Below, piece after piece: positions 23,608 through 31,132 of a DNA stretch of 33,878 nucleotides (positions are counted from its first letter, which is position 1; each line of letters starts with the position of its first letter). The stretch is from Burkholderiales bacterium (GTDB taxonomy: Bacteria > Pseudomonadota > Gammaproteobacteria > Burkholderiales > Burkholderiaceae_C). The notes beneath the pieces were generated by a model. It ran no database searches. It was given only the letters and a program-made list of their open reading frames with translations, and was not told the origin of the DNA. The translations under genes were made by a program, and so were the position numbers. The stretch is taken from positions 1 through 33,878 of the forward strand of contig JAGWLO010000041.1 in the NCBI GenBank assembly GCA_028872015.1. The letters run 5' to 3'.

Positions 23608-24876
23608 ATGCAAGACCATCCCGTGCTCGGCCAGGTGGCCCTGGGCTACAGCCCGATGATCGACCGCCAGCGGTCCGTGATCGCCACCCGGCTGACGGTG
23701 TTTCCGCAGCGCCCCGATGCCGCGCCCGATGCGCGCGCGCTGCTGCGGGCGCTGGCGGAGGTGTGGCCGGCCGGGGACGACGGCGGCGCACTGAACCTCA
23801 CGATGCGCCCGCTCGACCCCGCCGCCGTGGCCCGGCGCACCACCCCCCGGCCACCGCCGCTGGTGCTGAACGTGGCTGGCGAGCCGCTGCTGCGGGCGGT
23901 GATGGAGGCCGCCCCCGGGCCGCAGCTGATGATCGAGGTGCCGGCCTTCATGGCCACCGATCCGGCCCACCTGGGCGCGCTGCGCGCGCTGCACGCCGAG
24001 GGCACGGTGCTGGTCATCAAGGGCCGCCCGCTGACGCCGCTGTCGCCCGATCTGCTGGCGCTGTTCAGCCACTCCATCATCGATGTCGCCGAGGACCGCC
24101 GCGACAAGACCCCGCCGCCGCCGGGCGTGCGGCGCATCAGCACCGTGCAGTCGGGCGTGCGCACCACGGCCGAGATCGAGGCCGCCTTCGAGCGCGGCTC
24201 GATCGCCGTGCTCGGCTGGCCGCTGGACGACGCCGCGCCGCGGCCCACCGGGCGGTCGATCGCGGTGGCCGACATCGGCACGGTGATGGAGCTGATCAGC
24301 GGCGTCGACCGCGAAGACCCGGTGCCCAAGCTCGAGGCCGTGTTGCGGCGCGACCCGACCATCGCGTTCCGGCTCATGCGCTACCTCAACTCGCCGGCCT
24401 TCGGCCTGTCGGTCGAGATCAGCTCGTTCGGCCATGCGCTGATGCTGCTGGGCTACCAGCGCCTGAAGCGCTGGCTGGCGCTGCTGCTGGCGTCGTCGGC
24501 CAAGGGCGCCACCGCGCAGCCGCTGATGTACGCCGCGGTGCGCCGCGGCGTGCTGATGGAGGCGCTGTGCCCCGAGCCGGGCGACAGCGAGCAGCGCGGC
24601 GAGTTCTTCATCTGCGGCGTGTTCTCGCTGCTCGACCGCCTGCTGCGCCAGCCCTTCGACGAGCTGCTGCGCAGCGTGCCGGTGCCCGAGCGCGTGCAGC
24701 AGGCCATCCGCGGCGAAGGCGGGCCGCTGCAGCCCTTCCTCGATCTCGTGCGCGCGATCGAGAGCGAGGCCGTGTTCGACATCCGCGAACAGTCCGAGGC
24801 GCTGCTGCTGGGGCCGGCGGCCGTCAACCAGGCGGTGCTCACCGCGCTGGCCGCGGCCCGGCAGCTTGACAGCTGA
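23608..24876 (+). CDS. Degenerate EAL plus HDOD domain signalling protein (YuxH-like)
   Basis: A 422-residue cytosolic protein with the layout of YuxH-type EAL-HDOD proteins. The N-terminal ~200 residues follow an EAL fold in outline ([18 protein letters not shown] at the start) but lack the EAL, DDFG and other catalytic motifs, so it should not hydrolyse c-di-GMP. The C-terminal HDOD domain is clear: [19 protein letters not shown], then [27 protein letters not shown] proteins usually act through protein contacts in regulatory networks, often tied to motility and c-di-GMP. I chose the ATG at 23608; a TTG inside the repeat would add nine residues. The 3' end overlaps the next gene by 11 bp. 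The exact role is unknown. Confidence 0.82.
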   Translation: MQDHPVLGQVALGYSPMIDRQRSVIATRLTVFPQRPDAAPDARALLRALAEVWPAGDDGGALNLTMRPLDPAAVARRTTPRPPPLVLNVAGEPLLRAVMEAAPGPQLMIEVPAFMATDPAHLGALRALHAEGTVLVIKGRPLTPLSPDLLALFSHSIIDVAEDRRDKTPPPPGVRRISTVQSGVRTTAEIEAAFERGSIAVLGWPLDDAAPRPTGRSIAVADIGTVMELISGVDREDPVPKLEAVLRRDPTIAFRLMRYLNSPAFGLSVEISSFGHALMLLGYQRLKRWLALLLASSAKGATAQPLMYAAVRRGVLMEALCPEPGDSEQRGEFFICGVFSLLDRLLRQPFDELLRSVPVPERVQQAIRGEGGPLQPFLDLVRAIESEAVFDIREQSEALLLGPAAVNQAVLTALAAARQLDS

Positions 24877-27800
24877 ATCGCGCCCCGGGCCGGCCGGGCT
24901 GGCTGCGTTCTGGTCCGCGGGGCTGCCGGTCACGCTGCAGGGCGCCGACTTCCGGCTGATCGAGGTGAACGCGGCTTTCGCCGCGCTCGTCGCGCGCAGC
25001 CGCAGCAGCCTGCGCGGGCGCGACCCGCTCGACCTCGAGGCGCCCGACGGGCGGCACGAACACCGCCAGCGGCGCCAGCAATGGGCCGCGGCGGTGCGCG
25101 CCGGGCAGGCCCCGGGTGCCGAGCCGCGGCGGCTGGTGGACGCGCAGGGCCGGCTGCGGTGGTTCAGCACCGAGGTGCTGAACGTGGGCAGCCCGGCGGC
25201 GCCGCAATGGCTGTCGCTGTGGCACGAGACGAGCGCCGAGGTGCACGCGCGCGAACAGGCACGGCGCGCGCAGGACGAGATGGCGCAATGGTTCGAGCTC
25301 AGCGGCAGCGGCATGCTGGTGTTCGACACCGCCGGCCTGATCGTGCGCTGCAATGCCGCCTTCGAGGCCCTGCTCGAGCCCGTGCCCGAGAGCCTGGCCG
25401 CGGCCGGGGCCGAGCTCCAATCGCTGCTGGGCTGGGAGGGCGGCGCGCTGCTGGGCGCGCTGGTGCCGGGCGCACCGCCCCTGGAGCGCCAGGCCCTGGT
25501 GCCCACGGCCGACGGCCGGCGCCGGCGCCTGAGCGCCCGCCTGGCCTGCCACGCCGGCAGCGACGACGACAGCGGTCCGCGCCGCGTGATGGCCGTGGTG
25601 CAGGACCTCAGCGCCGAGGACGAGCGCGACCTGGCGCAGCTGGAGATGGGCGTGCTGATGGATACCGCCAGCGTGGGCGTGGCCACCTACGACCCGGCAC
25701 GCGGCTGGCTGGCACCGGCGGGCGGCGCCGCGCGCCGGCCGGCGCCGTCCGCGGGGGCGCCGGCCGCCACGGCCAGCACCCCCCCCACGCCCGCCATGGA
25801 GGCCCCCCCACGCGGCGCCGGCGTGCTGCAGGGCATCGGCCGCGACCTGGTCGATCCCGGGTCGCTGCCCGAGTTCGAGCGCCTGCAGCGGGCGCTGCGC
25901 AGCGGCCAGCGCGCCGAGGTGCGCTATGCGGTGCGCCACCCCGAGCTCGGGCCGCGCTGGCTGCTCACGCGCGTGGAGCCCGGCGCGCTGGCCGGTGGGC
26001 GCACCACCACCTCGGTCGTCACGCTCGATGTCACCGAGCAGGAGCGGGCGCTGCGCCGCAACGAGCAGCTGCTGCGTGAGCTGACCACCATCCTGGACAG
26101 CTCCACCGCCGGCATCGCCTACCTGCGCGGCACGGTGCTGGCGCGCTGCAACCGCCGCTTCGAGCACATGCTGGGCTACGCGCCGGGGGCCGCCGCGGGC
26201 GCCACGCTGCACGAGATCCTCGGCCGCGGCGCGGCCGCACAGGGCGCCGCGCCCGACGGCGCGCTGGTGGACCGGGCGCTGCAGGCGCTGGCCGAGGGCC
26301 GGCCGTTCGAGACCGAGCTGGCGCTGGCGCGCCCGCAGCTCGGGGCCGAGGGCGGCGAGCGGCCGCCGGCCTGGTACTCGCTGTCGCTGCGCCGCACCGC
26401 CGTCGCCGGCGAACAGGCCGAGGCGGTGGCTGTGCTCACCGACGTGACGCGGCTGAAGACGCAGCAGGCCGAGCTCGAGCAGCTGCTGCGCGACCGCGAG
26501 CTGATGTTCAGCCTGTCCGAGGTGGGCATCGTCTACCAGCGCGGCGCGCGCATCGAGCGCGCCAACCAGGCCATGGCCTCGCTCACCGGCTGGTCCAGCC
26601 CCGAGCTGAACACCCTGGACGCGGCCGAGCTGTACGCCAGCGCGCGCGACTGCGTGGACTTCGAGGCCGCCATCGCGCGTGGCCTGCGCGAGCAGGGCCG
26701 CTTCAGCGGCGAGCGGCCGCTGCGCCGGCGCGACGGCAGCCTGGCCTGGGTGCAGGTGGCGGTGCGCCCGGTGGATGCCGACGACGCCGAGGCCGGAGTG
26801 ATCTGCTCGTTCGTCGACATCGACGAGCGCCGCCGCACCCGCGAGGCGCTGGCGCTGCAGGCCGGGCGCACACGCGCGATCCTGAACTCGGTGCTGGTGG
26901 GCATCGTCACCGTCTCGACCGCCGGCATCCAGTGGATGAACCGCTCGGCGCGGCGCATGTTCGCCGGCGAGCTGGCCGATTTCGTGGGCGAGTCGATGAG
27001 CATCGTGGCCACACCCGAGCCCGACCACCCGCTGCGCCGCATCGACCTGCTGCAGCGCCTGCAGGAGGGCCAGGCCGAGAACTTCGAGTGCCGGCTGCGC
27101 GGCCGCGACGGGCGGGAGTTCTGGGTCGTCGGCAACGTGGTGCGGGTGGGCCACGGCGAGGGTGGCGAGCCCGAGCTGACGTTCGCGCTGCTGGACATCG
27201 AGCGCCGGCGTCAGGCCGAGCTGCGCATCGTGCAGGCCCAGGCCTCGCTGCAGCGCGTGATCGAGACCGCGCCGCTGGCGATCGCGCTGTTCGACGCCCG
27301 CAGCCTGCGCCTGCAGCAGACCAACCAGGCGGCCTCGGGCTTCTTCGGCCGCCGCTGGACCGAGCTGGCCGGCGCCGACCCCGAAGGCTGCGCACCGCCG
27401 GCGCTGGCCGCGGCGCTGCGCGGCTGGCTCAGCGCCGCCGCCGACGGCCAGCTGGATATCCATCACGAGTGGCACGGCGACCCCACCGAGTCGCTGGCGC
27501 CGACCGGCGAGCCGCGGGTCTGGGACTGCCGCGTGACGGCGGTGGACGACGGCGCGGGTCACGTCGAGCAGCTGCTGCTGGTGGCCAGCGACGTCACCGG
27601 CCAGCGCGCGGCCGAGCGGGCGCGGCTGCAGGCCGCCATCGCCCAGCGCGAGCTGCTGGTGCGCGAGGTGCACCACCGGATCAAGAACAACCTGCAGGGC
27701 GTGGCCGGGCTGCTGCAGCAGAACGCCGCCCGCCACCCCGAGCTGGCCGGCGCGCTCACCGAGGCGGTGGGCCAGGTGCAGGCGATCGCGCAGGTCTACG

Positions 27801-28267
27801 GCCTGCAGGTCGGCGCCAGCGGGCCGCTGCACCTGGCCGGCCTGCTGCACGCCATCGCGCAGTCGGTGCAGCGCACCTTCGGGCGCCCGATCGAGGTCGC
27901 CGCCGACCTCGGGCTGCCGCACCTGCTGCCCGAGGCCGAGGCCATCCCCGTGGCGCTGACGATCAACGAACTGCTCACCAACGCCGTCAAGCACGGGCAG
28001 GGCGGCAGCGTCCACTGCCAGGCCCGCGCCGAAGGCGAGTCGCTGCAGCTGCGCATCGTCAACCGCGGCCGGCTGCCGCCGGGGTTCGACCTGGCGCAGG
28101 TGCGCGGCGGGGTGTCGGGCCTGGGACTGGTGCGGGCGCTGCTGCCGCGGCGCAGCGCCACGCTGTCGCTGCAGCAGGAGGGCGAGGACGTGGCGGCGAT
28201 CGTGGCCCTGCGGCCGCCCGGCGTGCGGCTGCCCTCGGCCGAGCTTGGTCCACAATCGGGCGCATGA
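24866..28267 (+). CDS. Cytoplasmic multi-PAS sensor histidine kinase (HisKA_2 type)
   Basis: An 1133-residue kinase with no membrane segment. About seven PAS-like units can be traced, roughly at residues 14-128, 139-250, 262-390, 405-525, 540-655, 668-780 and 790-915, most ending in a D(V/I)T- or DI-type PAC motif. The third is interrupted by an Ala/Pro-rich insert (~285-320). The transmitter is HisKA_2: [13 protein letters not shown] with the histidine pair at 936-937, then [12 protein letters not shown] (N-box) and [12 protein letters not shown] (G-box). The likely start is a TTG overlapping the previous gene by 11 bp; no in-frame ATG lies nearby. The stop overlaps the response regulator start as ATGA, making that regulator the obvious partner. 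The signals are unknown. Confidence 0.88.
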   Translation: MTAESRPGPAGLAAFWSAGLPVTLQGADFRLIEVNAAFAALVARSRSSLRGRDPLDLEAPDGRHEHRQRRQQWAAAVRAGQAPGAEPRRLVDAQGRLRWFSTEVLNVGSPAAPQWLSLWHETSAEVHAREQARRAQDEMAQWFELSGSGMLVFDTAGLIVRCNAAFEALLEPVPESLAAAGAELQSLLGWEGGALLGALVPGAPPLERQALVPTADGRRRRLSARLACHAGSDDDSGPRRVMAVVQDLSAEDERDLAQLEMGVLMDTASVGVATYDPARGWLAPAGGAARRPAPSAGAPAATASTPPTPAMEAPPRGAGVLQGIGRDLVDPGSLPEFERLQRALRSGQRAEVRYAVRHPELGPRWLLTRVEPGALAGGRTTTSVVTLDVTEQERALRRNEQLLRELTTILDSSTAGIAYLRGTVLARCNRRFEHMLGYAPGAAAGATLHEILGRGAAAQGAAPDGALVDRALQALAEGRPFETELALARPQLGAEGGERPPAWYSLSLRRTAVAGEQAEAVAVLTDVTRLKTQQAELEQLLRDRELMFSLSEVGIVYQRGARIERANQAMASLTGWSSPELNTLDAAELYASARDCVDFEAAIARGLREQGRFSGERPLRRRDGSLAWVQVAVRPVDADDAEAGVICSFVDIDERRRTREALALQAGRTRAILNSVLVGIVTVSTAGIQWMNRSARRMFAGELADFVGESMSIVATPEPDHPLRRIDLLQRLQEGQAENFECRLRGRDGREFWVVGNVVRVGHGEGGEPELTFALLDIERRRQAELRIVQAQASLQRVIETAPLAIALFDARSLRLQQTNQAASGFFGRRWTELAGADPEGCAPPALAAALRGWLSAAADGQLDIHHEWHGDPTESLAPTGEPRVWDCRVTAVDDGAGHVEQLLLVASDVTGQRAAERARLQAAIAQRELLVREVHHRIKNNLQGVAGLLQQNAARHPELAGALTEAVGQVQAIAQVYGLQVGASGPLHLAGLLHAIAQSVQRTFGRPIEVAADLGLPHLLPEAEAIPVALTINELLTNAVKHGQGGSVHCQARAEGESLQLRIVNRGRLPPGFDLAQVRGGVSGLGLVRALLPRRSATLSLQQEGEDVAAIVALRPPGVRLPSAELGPQSGA
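28251..28256 (+). promoter_or_regulatory. Possible -10 for a leaderless response-regulator transcript
   Basis: CACAAT lies 7 bases before the regulator ATG at 28264. The divergent kinase gene shows the same arrangement (TACAAT, 7 bases, ATG). A start placed this way would give an mRNA with almost no leader. No -35 is recognisable. It lies inside the 3' end of the kinase gene, so it would be an internal promoter. Confidence 0.25.
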
Positions 28268-28911
28268 CTGCGACCCGCGTCGTCGGACCGGCTGCCACGG
28301 CCCCGGGAACCGCGCCCCGCAAGGCCCGCATCCTGGTCGTCGACGACGACCGCCTGGTGCTGGCCACGGTCACCCACGGCCTGACCGAAGCCGGCTACGA
28401 GGTGATCGACGCCGACAACGGCGACGATGCCATCCTGCTGGCGCGCGAGCACCGCCCCGCGCTGGCGCTGCTGGACATCCGGATGGAAGGCAAGAGCGGC
28501 TTCGACGTCGCCCAGACGCTGCGCGATGCCTACCGCATCCCGTTCATGTTCCTGTCGGCCTTTGCCGACCAGGCCACGCGGGACCAGGTTCGCGCGCTGG
28601 GCGCGCTCGACTACCTGGTCAAGCCGCTCGAGGTGGGCCAGATCGTGCCCGCGGTGGAAGCCGTGCTGGCGCGTCTGCGCAGCGCCGTGGCGGCGCCCGC
28701 GCCACCGGGCCCTGCCACGCCGGCCGGCGCCGACCTGCTGGCCGATCCGCTGCCGCTGGCGGTGGGGGTATTGATGCACCGCCATGCGCTGGCGCGTGCC
28801 CAGGCCTTGCGCCGCCTGCACGAGCTGGCGCAGGCGCAGGGCCTCACGCCGCAGGCGCAGGCCGAGCGGCTGCTGGCGGCGGTGGAGGAACTGGCGCGTA
28901 CCGGCGCCTGA
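28264..28911 (+). CDS. Response regulator with C-terminal ANTAR RNA-binding domain
   Basis: A 215-residue regulator. The receiver domain has the acidic pocket VVDDD (residues 26-30), phospho-acceptor D71 in [11 protein letters not shown]98 and K120 (YLVKPL). The C-terminal ~165-210 segment, [39 protein letters not shown], fits the three-helix ANTAR domain, which binds paired hairpins in nascent RNA and prevents termination. An Ala/Pro-rich linker joins the parts. HisKA_2 kinases commonly pair with ANTAR regulators (EutW/EutV is the known model), and the ATGA overlap with the kinase stop supports such a pair here. RNA targets were not identified in the window. Confidence 0.87.
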   Translation: MTATRVVGPAATAPGTAPRKARILVVDDDRLVLATVTHGLTEAGYEVIDADNGDDAILLAREHRPALALLDIRMEGKSGFDVAQTLRDAYRIPFMFLSAFADQATRDQVRALGALDYLVKPLEVGQIVPAVEAVLARLRSAVAAPAPPGPATPAGADLLADPLPLAVGVLMHRHALARAQALRRLHELAQAQGLTPQAQAERLLAAVEELARTGA

Positions 28912-28954
28912 GCCCCGCTGGCGCCAGGCGGCGCGGCCCGCAGCGCCGGCCGCG

Positions 28955-30508
28955 TCAGGCGGCCAGCGTGAAGTAGAACGCGGCGCCGCGGCCGGGTTCG
29001 GCCTCGGCCCAGATCTGGCCGCCATGCCGGCTGACGATGCGCCGCACGGAGGCGAGCCCCACGCCATGACCTGGAAACTCGCTGGCGCTGTGCAGGCGCT
29101 GGAACAGCCCGAACAGGCGCTCGGCCGAGCGCATGTCGAAGCCGGCGCCGTTGTCGCGCACCACCAGCGCGCGGCCGCCGGCGTGCGGCACCGAGCGCAG
29201 GGAGATCTGCGCCCGGGCGCAGCGGCCGCTGTACTTCCAGGCGTTGCCCAGCAGGTTCTCCAGCACCAGGCGCAGCAGCGTCGGGTCGCCCTGCGCGCTC
29301 AGGCCGGGCTCGATGTCGAACTCGGCCTCGCGTTCGGGGGCGCTGCGCCGCAGGTCGTCGACGACATAGGCCGCCAGCTGCGACAGGTTCACCGGCTGGT
29401 GCGCCAGCGGCTGGCTCGACAGCCGCGCCAGCGTGAGCAGGGCGTCGATCATCAGGTTCATGCGCGCGGCCGCGCCGAGCACGCGGTCCAGATGGTCGTT
29501 GGCGACGCGGTCGAGCAGGCGGCCGTAGTCTTCCTTGACGATGCGCGTGAAGCCCTCGACGACGCGGATCGGTGCGCGCAGGTCGTGCGAGACGGTGAAG
29601 CTGAAGCTGTCGTTGTCGCTCCCGGGGGCCAAGGGCGGCGCCGCGGCCTGGCACAGCAGCAGCGTGTGCGGCAGGTCCGCGCCGCCACCCACGCCGGGCA
29701 CCAGCCGCCAGGTCCCGGCCGTCGCCGCGGTGGCGGGCTGGTCGGGCCGCGCGGGCAGGGCCGCCTGCAGTGCCTCGGGCAGCGCGGCGCGCAACCCGTC
29801 CAACGCCGTGCCCGCGCTCAGCGCCGGCCACAGCGCGCGCGCGGCGTCGTTGGCATGCCGCACCTGCCAGCCTGCGGGCGTGGCCTGGGCCCACAGCGCC
29901 GCGCCCGGCAGGTGGGCCAGCAGCACCGGCAGCGCCGCGGCGGCAGCCCGCTCGGCGTCGGCCGCTTCGGCCGGCACGGCGCTGCCGCTGAAGCCGCAGA
30001 ACCGGCCCTGGGCATCCAGGTTCGGCATGCCCGACAGCGTCCAGGTGCGCGCCGAGGCGTGGGGTGCGTCCAGCGTCAGGCGCAGGTCTCGAAACGGCTG
30101 CTGCCGGCGCAAGGCCTGCGCCCAGGCCGGGACGAGCTCGGGGCCGGGATGGGGGCCGGACGCGGCAGCGTCGGCCTCCGCGGTCGCGCCGTCCGGTGGC
30201 TGCCAGCGCGTGAGGCGGTGCGTGGCGTCACTGTCCCACAGCCAGCCCGGGTGCAACGACTGCAGCGCCCGCAGCGCCTGGCGCATCGGCGGCAAGGCCG
30301 CGCGTTCGCGCGCGGTGGCACGGGCGGCGCCCAGGGCATAGGCGGCAGCAGCAGCGGCCAGCAGGGCCAGGCTGACGAAGCCCCAGGCGCCGACGCCGGC
30401 GGGACCGCCGCTGCAGCCGTCCAGCAGCAAGGCGGCGCCACAGCTGGCAGCACCGGCGGCGGGCCAACCGGCAGACGGCGCGCGGCAGGCCGGAGTCGGG
30501 ATGCGCAT
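28955..30508 (-). CDS. Membrane-anchored PAS sensor histidine kinase
   Basis: A 517-residue kinase read divergently from the Hpt gene. The N-terminus has one or two hydrophobic stretches, the clearest being WGFVSLALLAAAAAAYALGAA, then a PAS-like domain (SLHPGWLWDSDATHRLTRW onward) and a second, poorer one (LLAHLPGAALWAQ). The transmitter is a classical HisKA plus HATPase: FTVSHDLRAPIR with H308, LRLVLENLLGNAWKYSG (N-box), VVRDNGAGFDM (G1) and GHGVGLASVRRIVSRHGG (G2). No receiver domain follows, so phosphate must go to a separate protein; the Hpt and REC-GGDEF-EAL genes next door are candidates. I chose ATG 30508: the upstream extension is Arg/Pro-rich and crosses a hairpin. Confidence 0.88.
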   Translation of the reverse strand: MRIPTPACRAPSAGWPAAGAASCGAALLLDGCSGGPAGVGAWGFVSLALLAAAAAAYALGAARATARERAALPPMRQALRALQSLHPGWLWDSDATHRLTRWQPPDGATAEADAAASGPHPGPELVPAWAQALRRQQPFRDLRLTLDAPHASARTWTLSGMPNLDAQGRFCGFSGSAVPAEAADAERAAAAALPVLLAHLPGAALWAQATPAGWQVRHANDAARALWPALSAGTALDGLRAALPEALQAALPARPDQPATAATAGTWRLVPGVGGGADLPHTLLLCQAAAPPLAPGSDNDSFSFTVSHDLRAPIRVVEGFTRIVKEDYGRLLDRVANDHLDRVLGAAARMNLMIDALLTLARLSSQPLAHQPVNLSQLAAYVVDDLRRSAPEREAEFDIEPGLSAQGDPTLLRLVLENLLGNAWKYSGRCARAQISLRSVPHAGGRALVVRDNGAGFDMRSAERLFGLFQRLHSASEFPGHGVGLASVRRIVSRHGGQIWAEAEPGRGAAFYFTLAA

Positions 30509-30515
30509 GGCCGGA

Positions 30516-30521
30516 ATTGTA
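30516..30521 (-). promoter_or_regulatory. Candidate -10 of the divergent kinase gene
   Basis: On the minus strand TACAAT lies 7 bases before the ATG at 30508. With normal -10 geometry transcription would start within a base or two of the ATG, giving a leaderless mRNA. No Shine-Dalgarno sequence is seen. The expected -35 position falls in a GC hairpin. Confidence 0.4.
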
Positions 30522-30523
30522 GG

Positions 30524-30556
30524 GAGCCGCCGCCGGCGGTCCGGCGGCGGCGGCTC
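30524..30556. repeat. 12-bp GC inverted repeat between divergent signalling genes
   Basis: GAGCCGCCGCCG (30524-30535) pairs exactly with CGGCGGCGGCTC (30545-30556) around 9 bases. It covers the -35 region of the kinase promoter candidate and touches the -35 of the sigma-28-like candidate on the other strand. No T-run follows. It may be an operator for both directions or a transcription roadblock hairpin. Confidence 0.5.
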
Positions 30557-30581
30557 AAGTTCACCCGGGCGCCGCCGAAAG
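30555..30581 (+). promoter_or_regulatory. Sigma-28-like promoter candidate upstream of the Hpt/c-di-GMP pair
   Basis: TCAAGTTC-N11-GCCGAAAG compares with the FliA consensus TAAAGTTT-N11-GCCGATAA: 12 of 16 positions agree and the spacing is exact. TCAAG is a known -35 variant in other proteobacteria. Transcription would start about 170 bp before the Hpt ATG; I see nothing else definite in that leader. Confidence 0.42.
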
Positions 30582-30760
30582 GTTCTCAAGGCCGGCCGCT
30601 CGGGGCGCCCGGCTGCCATGGGGGCAGCGGGCCGATCCGGTCACTTGATCCAGGCGTCCTGTGGCGTATCCGTCCGACGATCGACCACCCGTGCTTGACG
30701 CCGCATGAGACGCTGCGCATCCTGTCTCGCACTATCCTCCAGCCCGCTTCTGAACCCCTG

Positions 30761-31132
30761 ATGCCAGCCCCGACCCTCGACCCCCAAGCGCTGGCGCGCC
30801 TGCGCGAGCTCGACCCCGATGGCCGGCATGGCGTGCTCGAGCGGGTGCTGCAGACCTTCGAGGCCTCGCTGGCCCGCATGCTGGGCCAGCTGGCGGCGCA
30901 GCGCGCGCAGGCCGATGCGCGGGCGGTGCGCGACATCGCCCACACGCTGAAGTCGTCGTCGGCCAGCGTCGGCGCGCTGGCGCTGTCGCAGCTGTGTGCC
31001 GAGGTCGAGCGCCAGCTGCGCGACGGCAGCACCGAGCCGGCCGGCGGCGAACTCGAACGGCTGCTGGCCGAAGGCCAGACCGCGCTCGCGGCGGTAACCG
31101 CTATGCTGCACCGGCCAGACCCCAGCCGATGA
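30761..31132 (+). CDS. Hpt domain phosphotransfer protein
   Basis: A 123-residue helical protein consisting of a single Hpt domain. The active-site motif is DIAHTLKSSSASVGA with phospho-acceptor H61, followed by a second helix pair with LSQLCAEVERQLRDG. Stand-alone Hpt proteins shuttle phosphate between receiver domains in multistep relays. The stop overlaps the start of the REC-PAS-GGDEF-EAL gene as ATGA, so the two are made together. The ATG at 30761 fits the domain start; the open frame upstream has no coding character and was not used. Confidence 0.88.
   Translation: MPAPTLDPQALARLRELDPDGRHGVLERVLQTFEASLARMLGQLAAQRAQADARAVRDIAHTLKSSSASVGALALSQLCAEVERQLRDGSTEPAGGELERLLAEGQTALAAVTAMLHRPDPSR

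Noticed and set aside
24839..28255. A 1138-codon open frame antisense to the multi-PAS kinase, and similar long antisense frames at 30586-33774, 14815-17085, 19129-21810 and 834-2777
   Set aside because: They mirror real genes in a very GC-rich genome, where stop codons are rare in antisense frames. Their translations are Arg/Ala/His/Gly-rich and show no family motifs, while the sense frames are clear known proteins.
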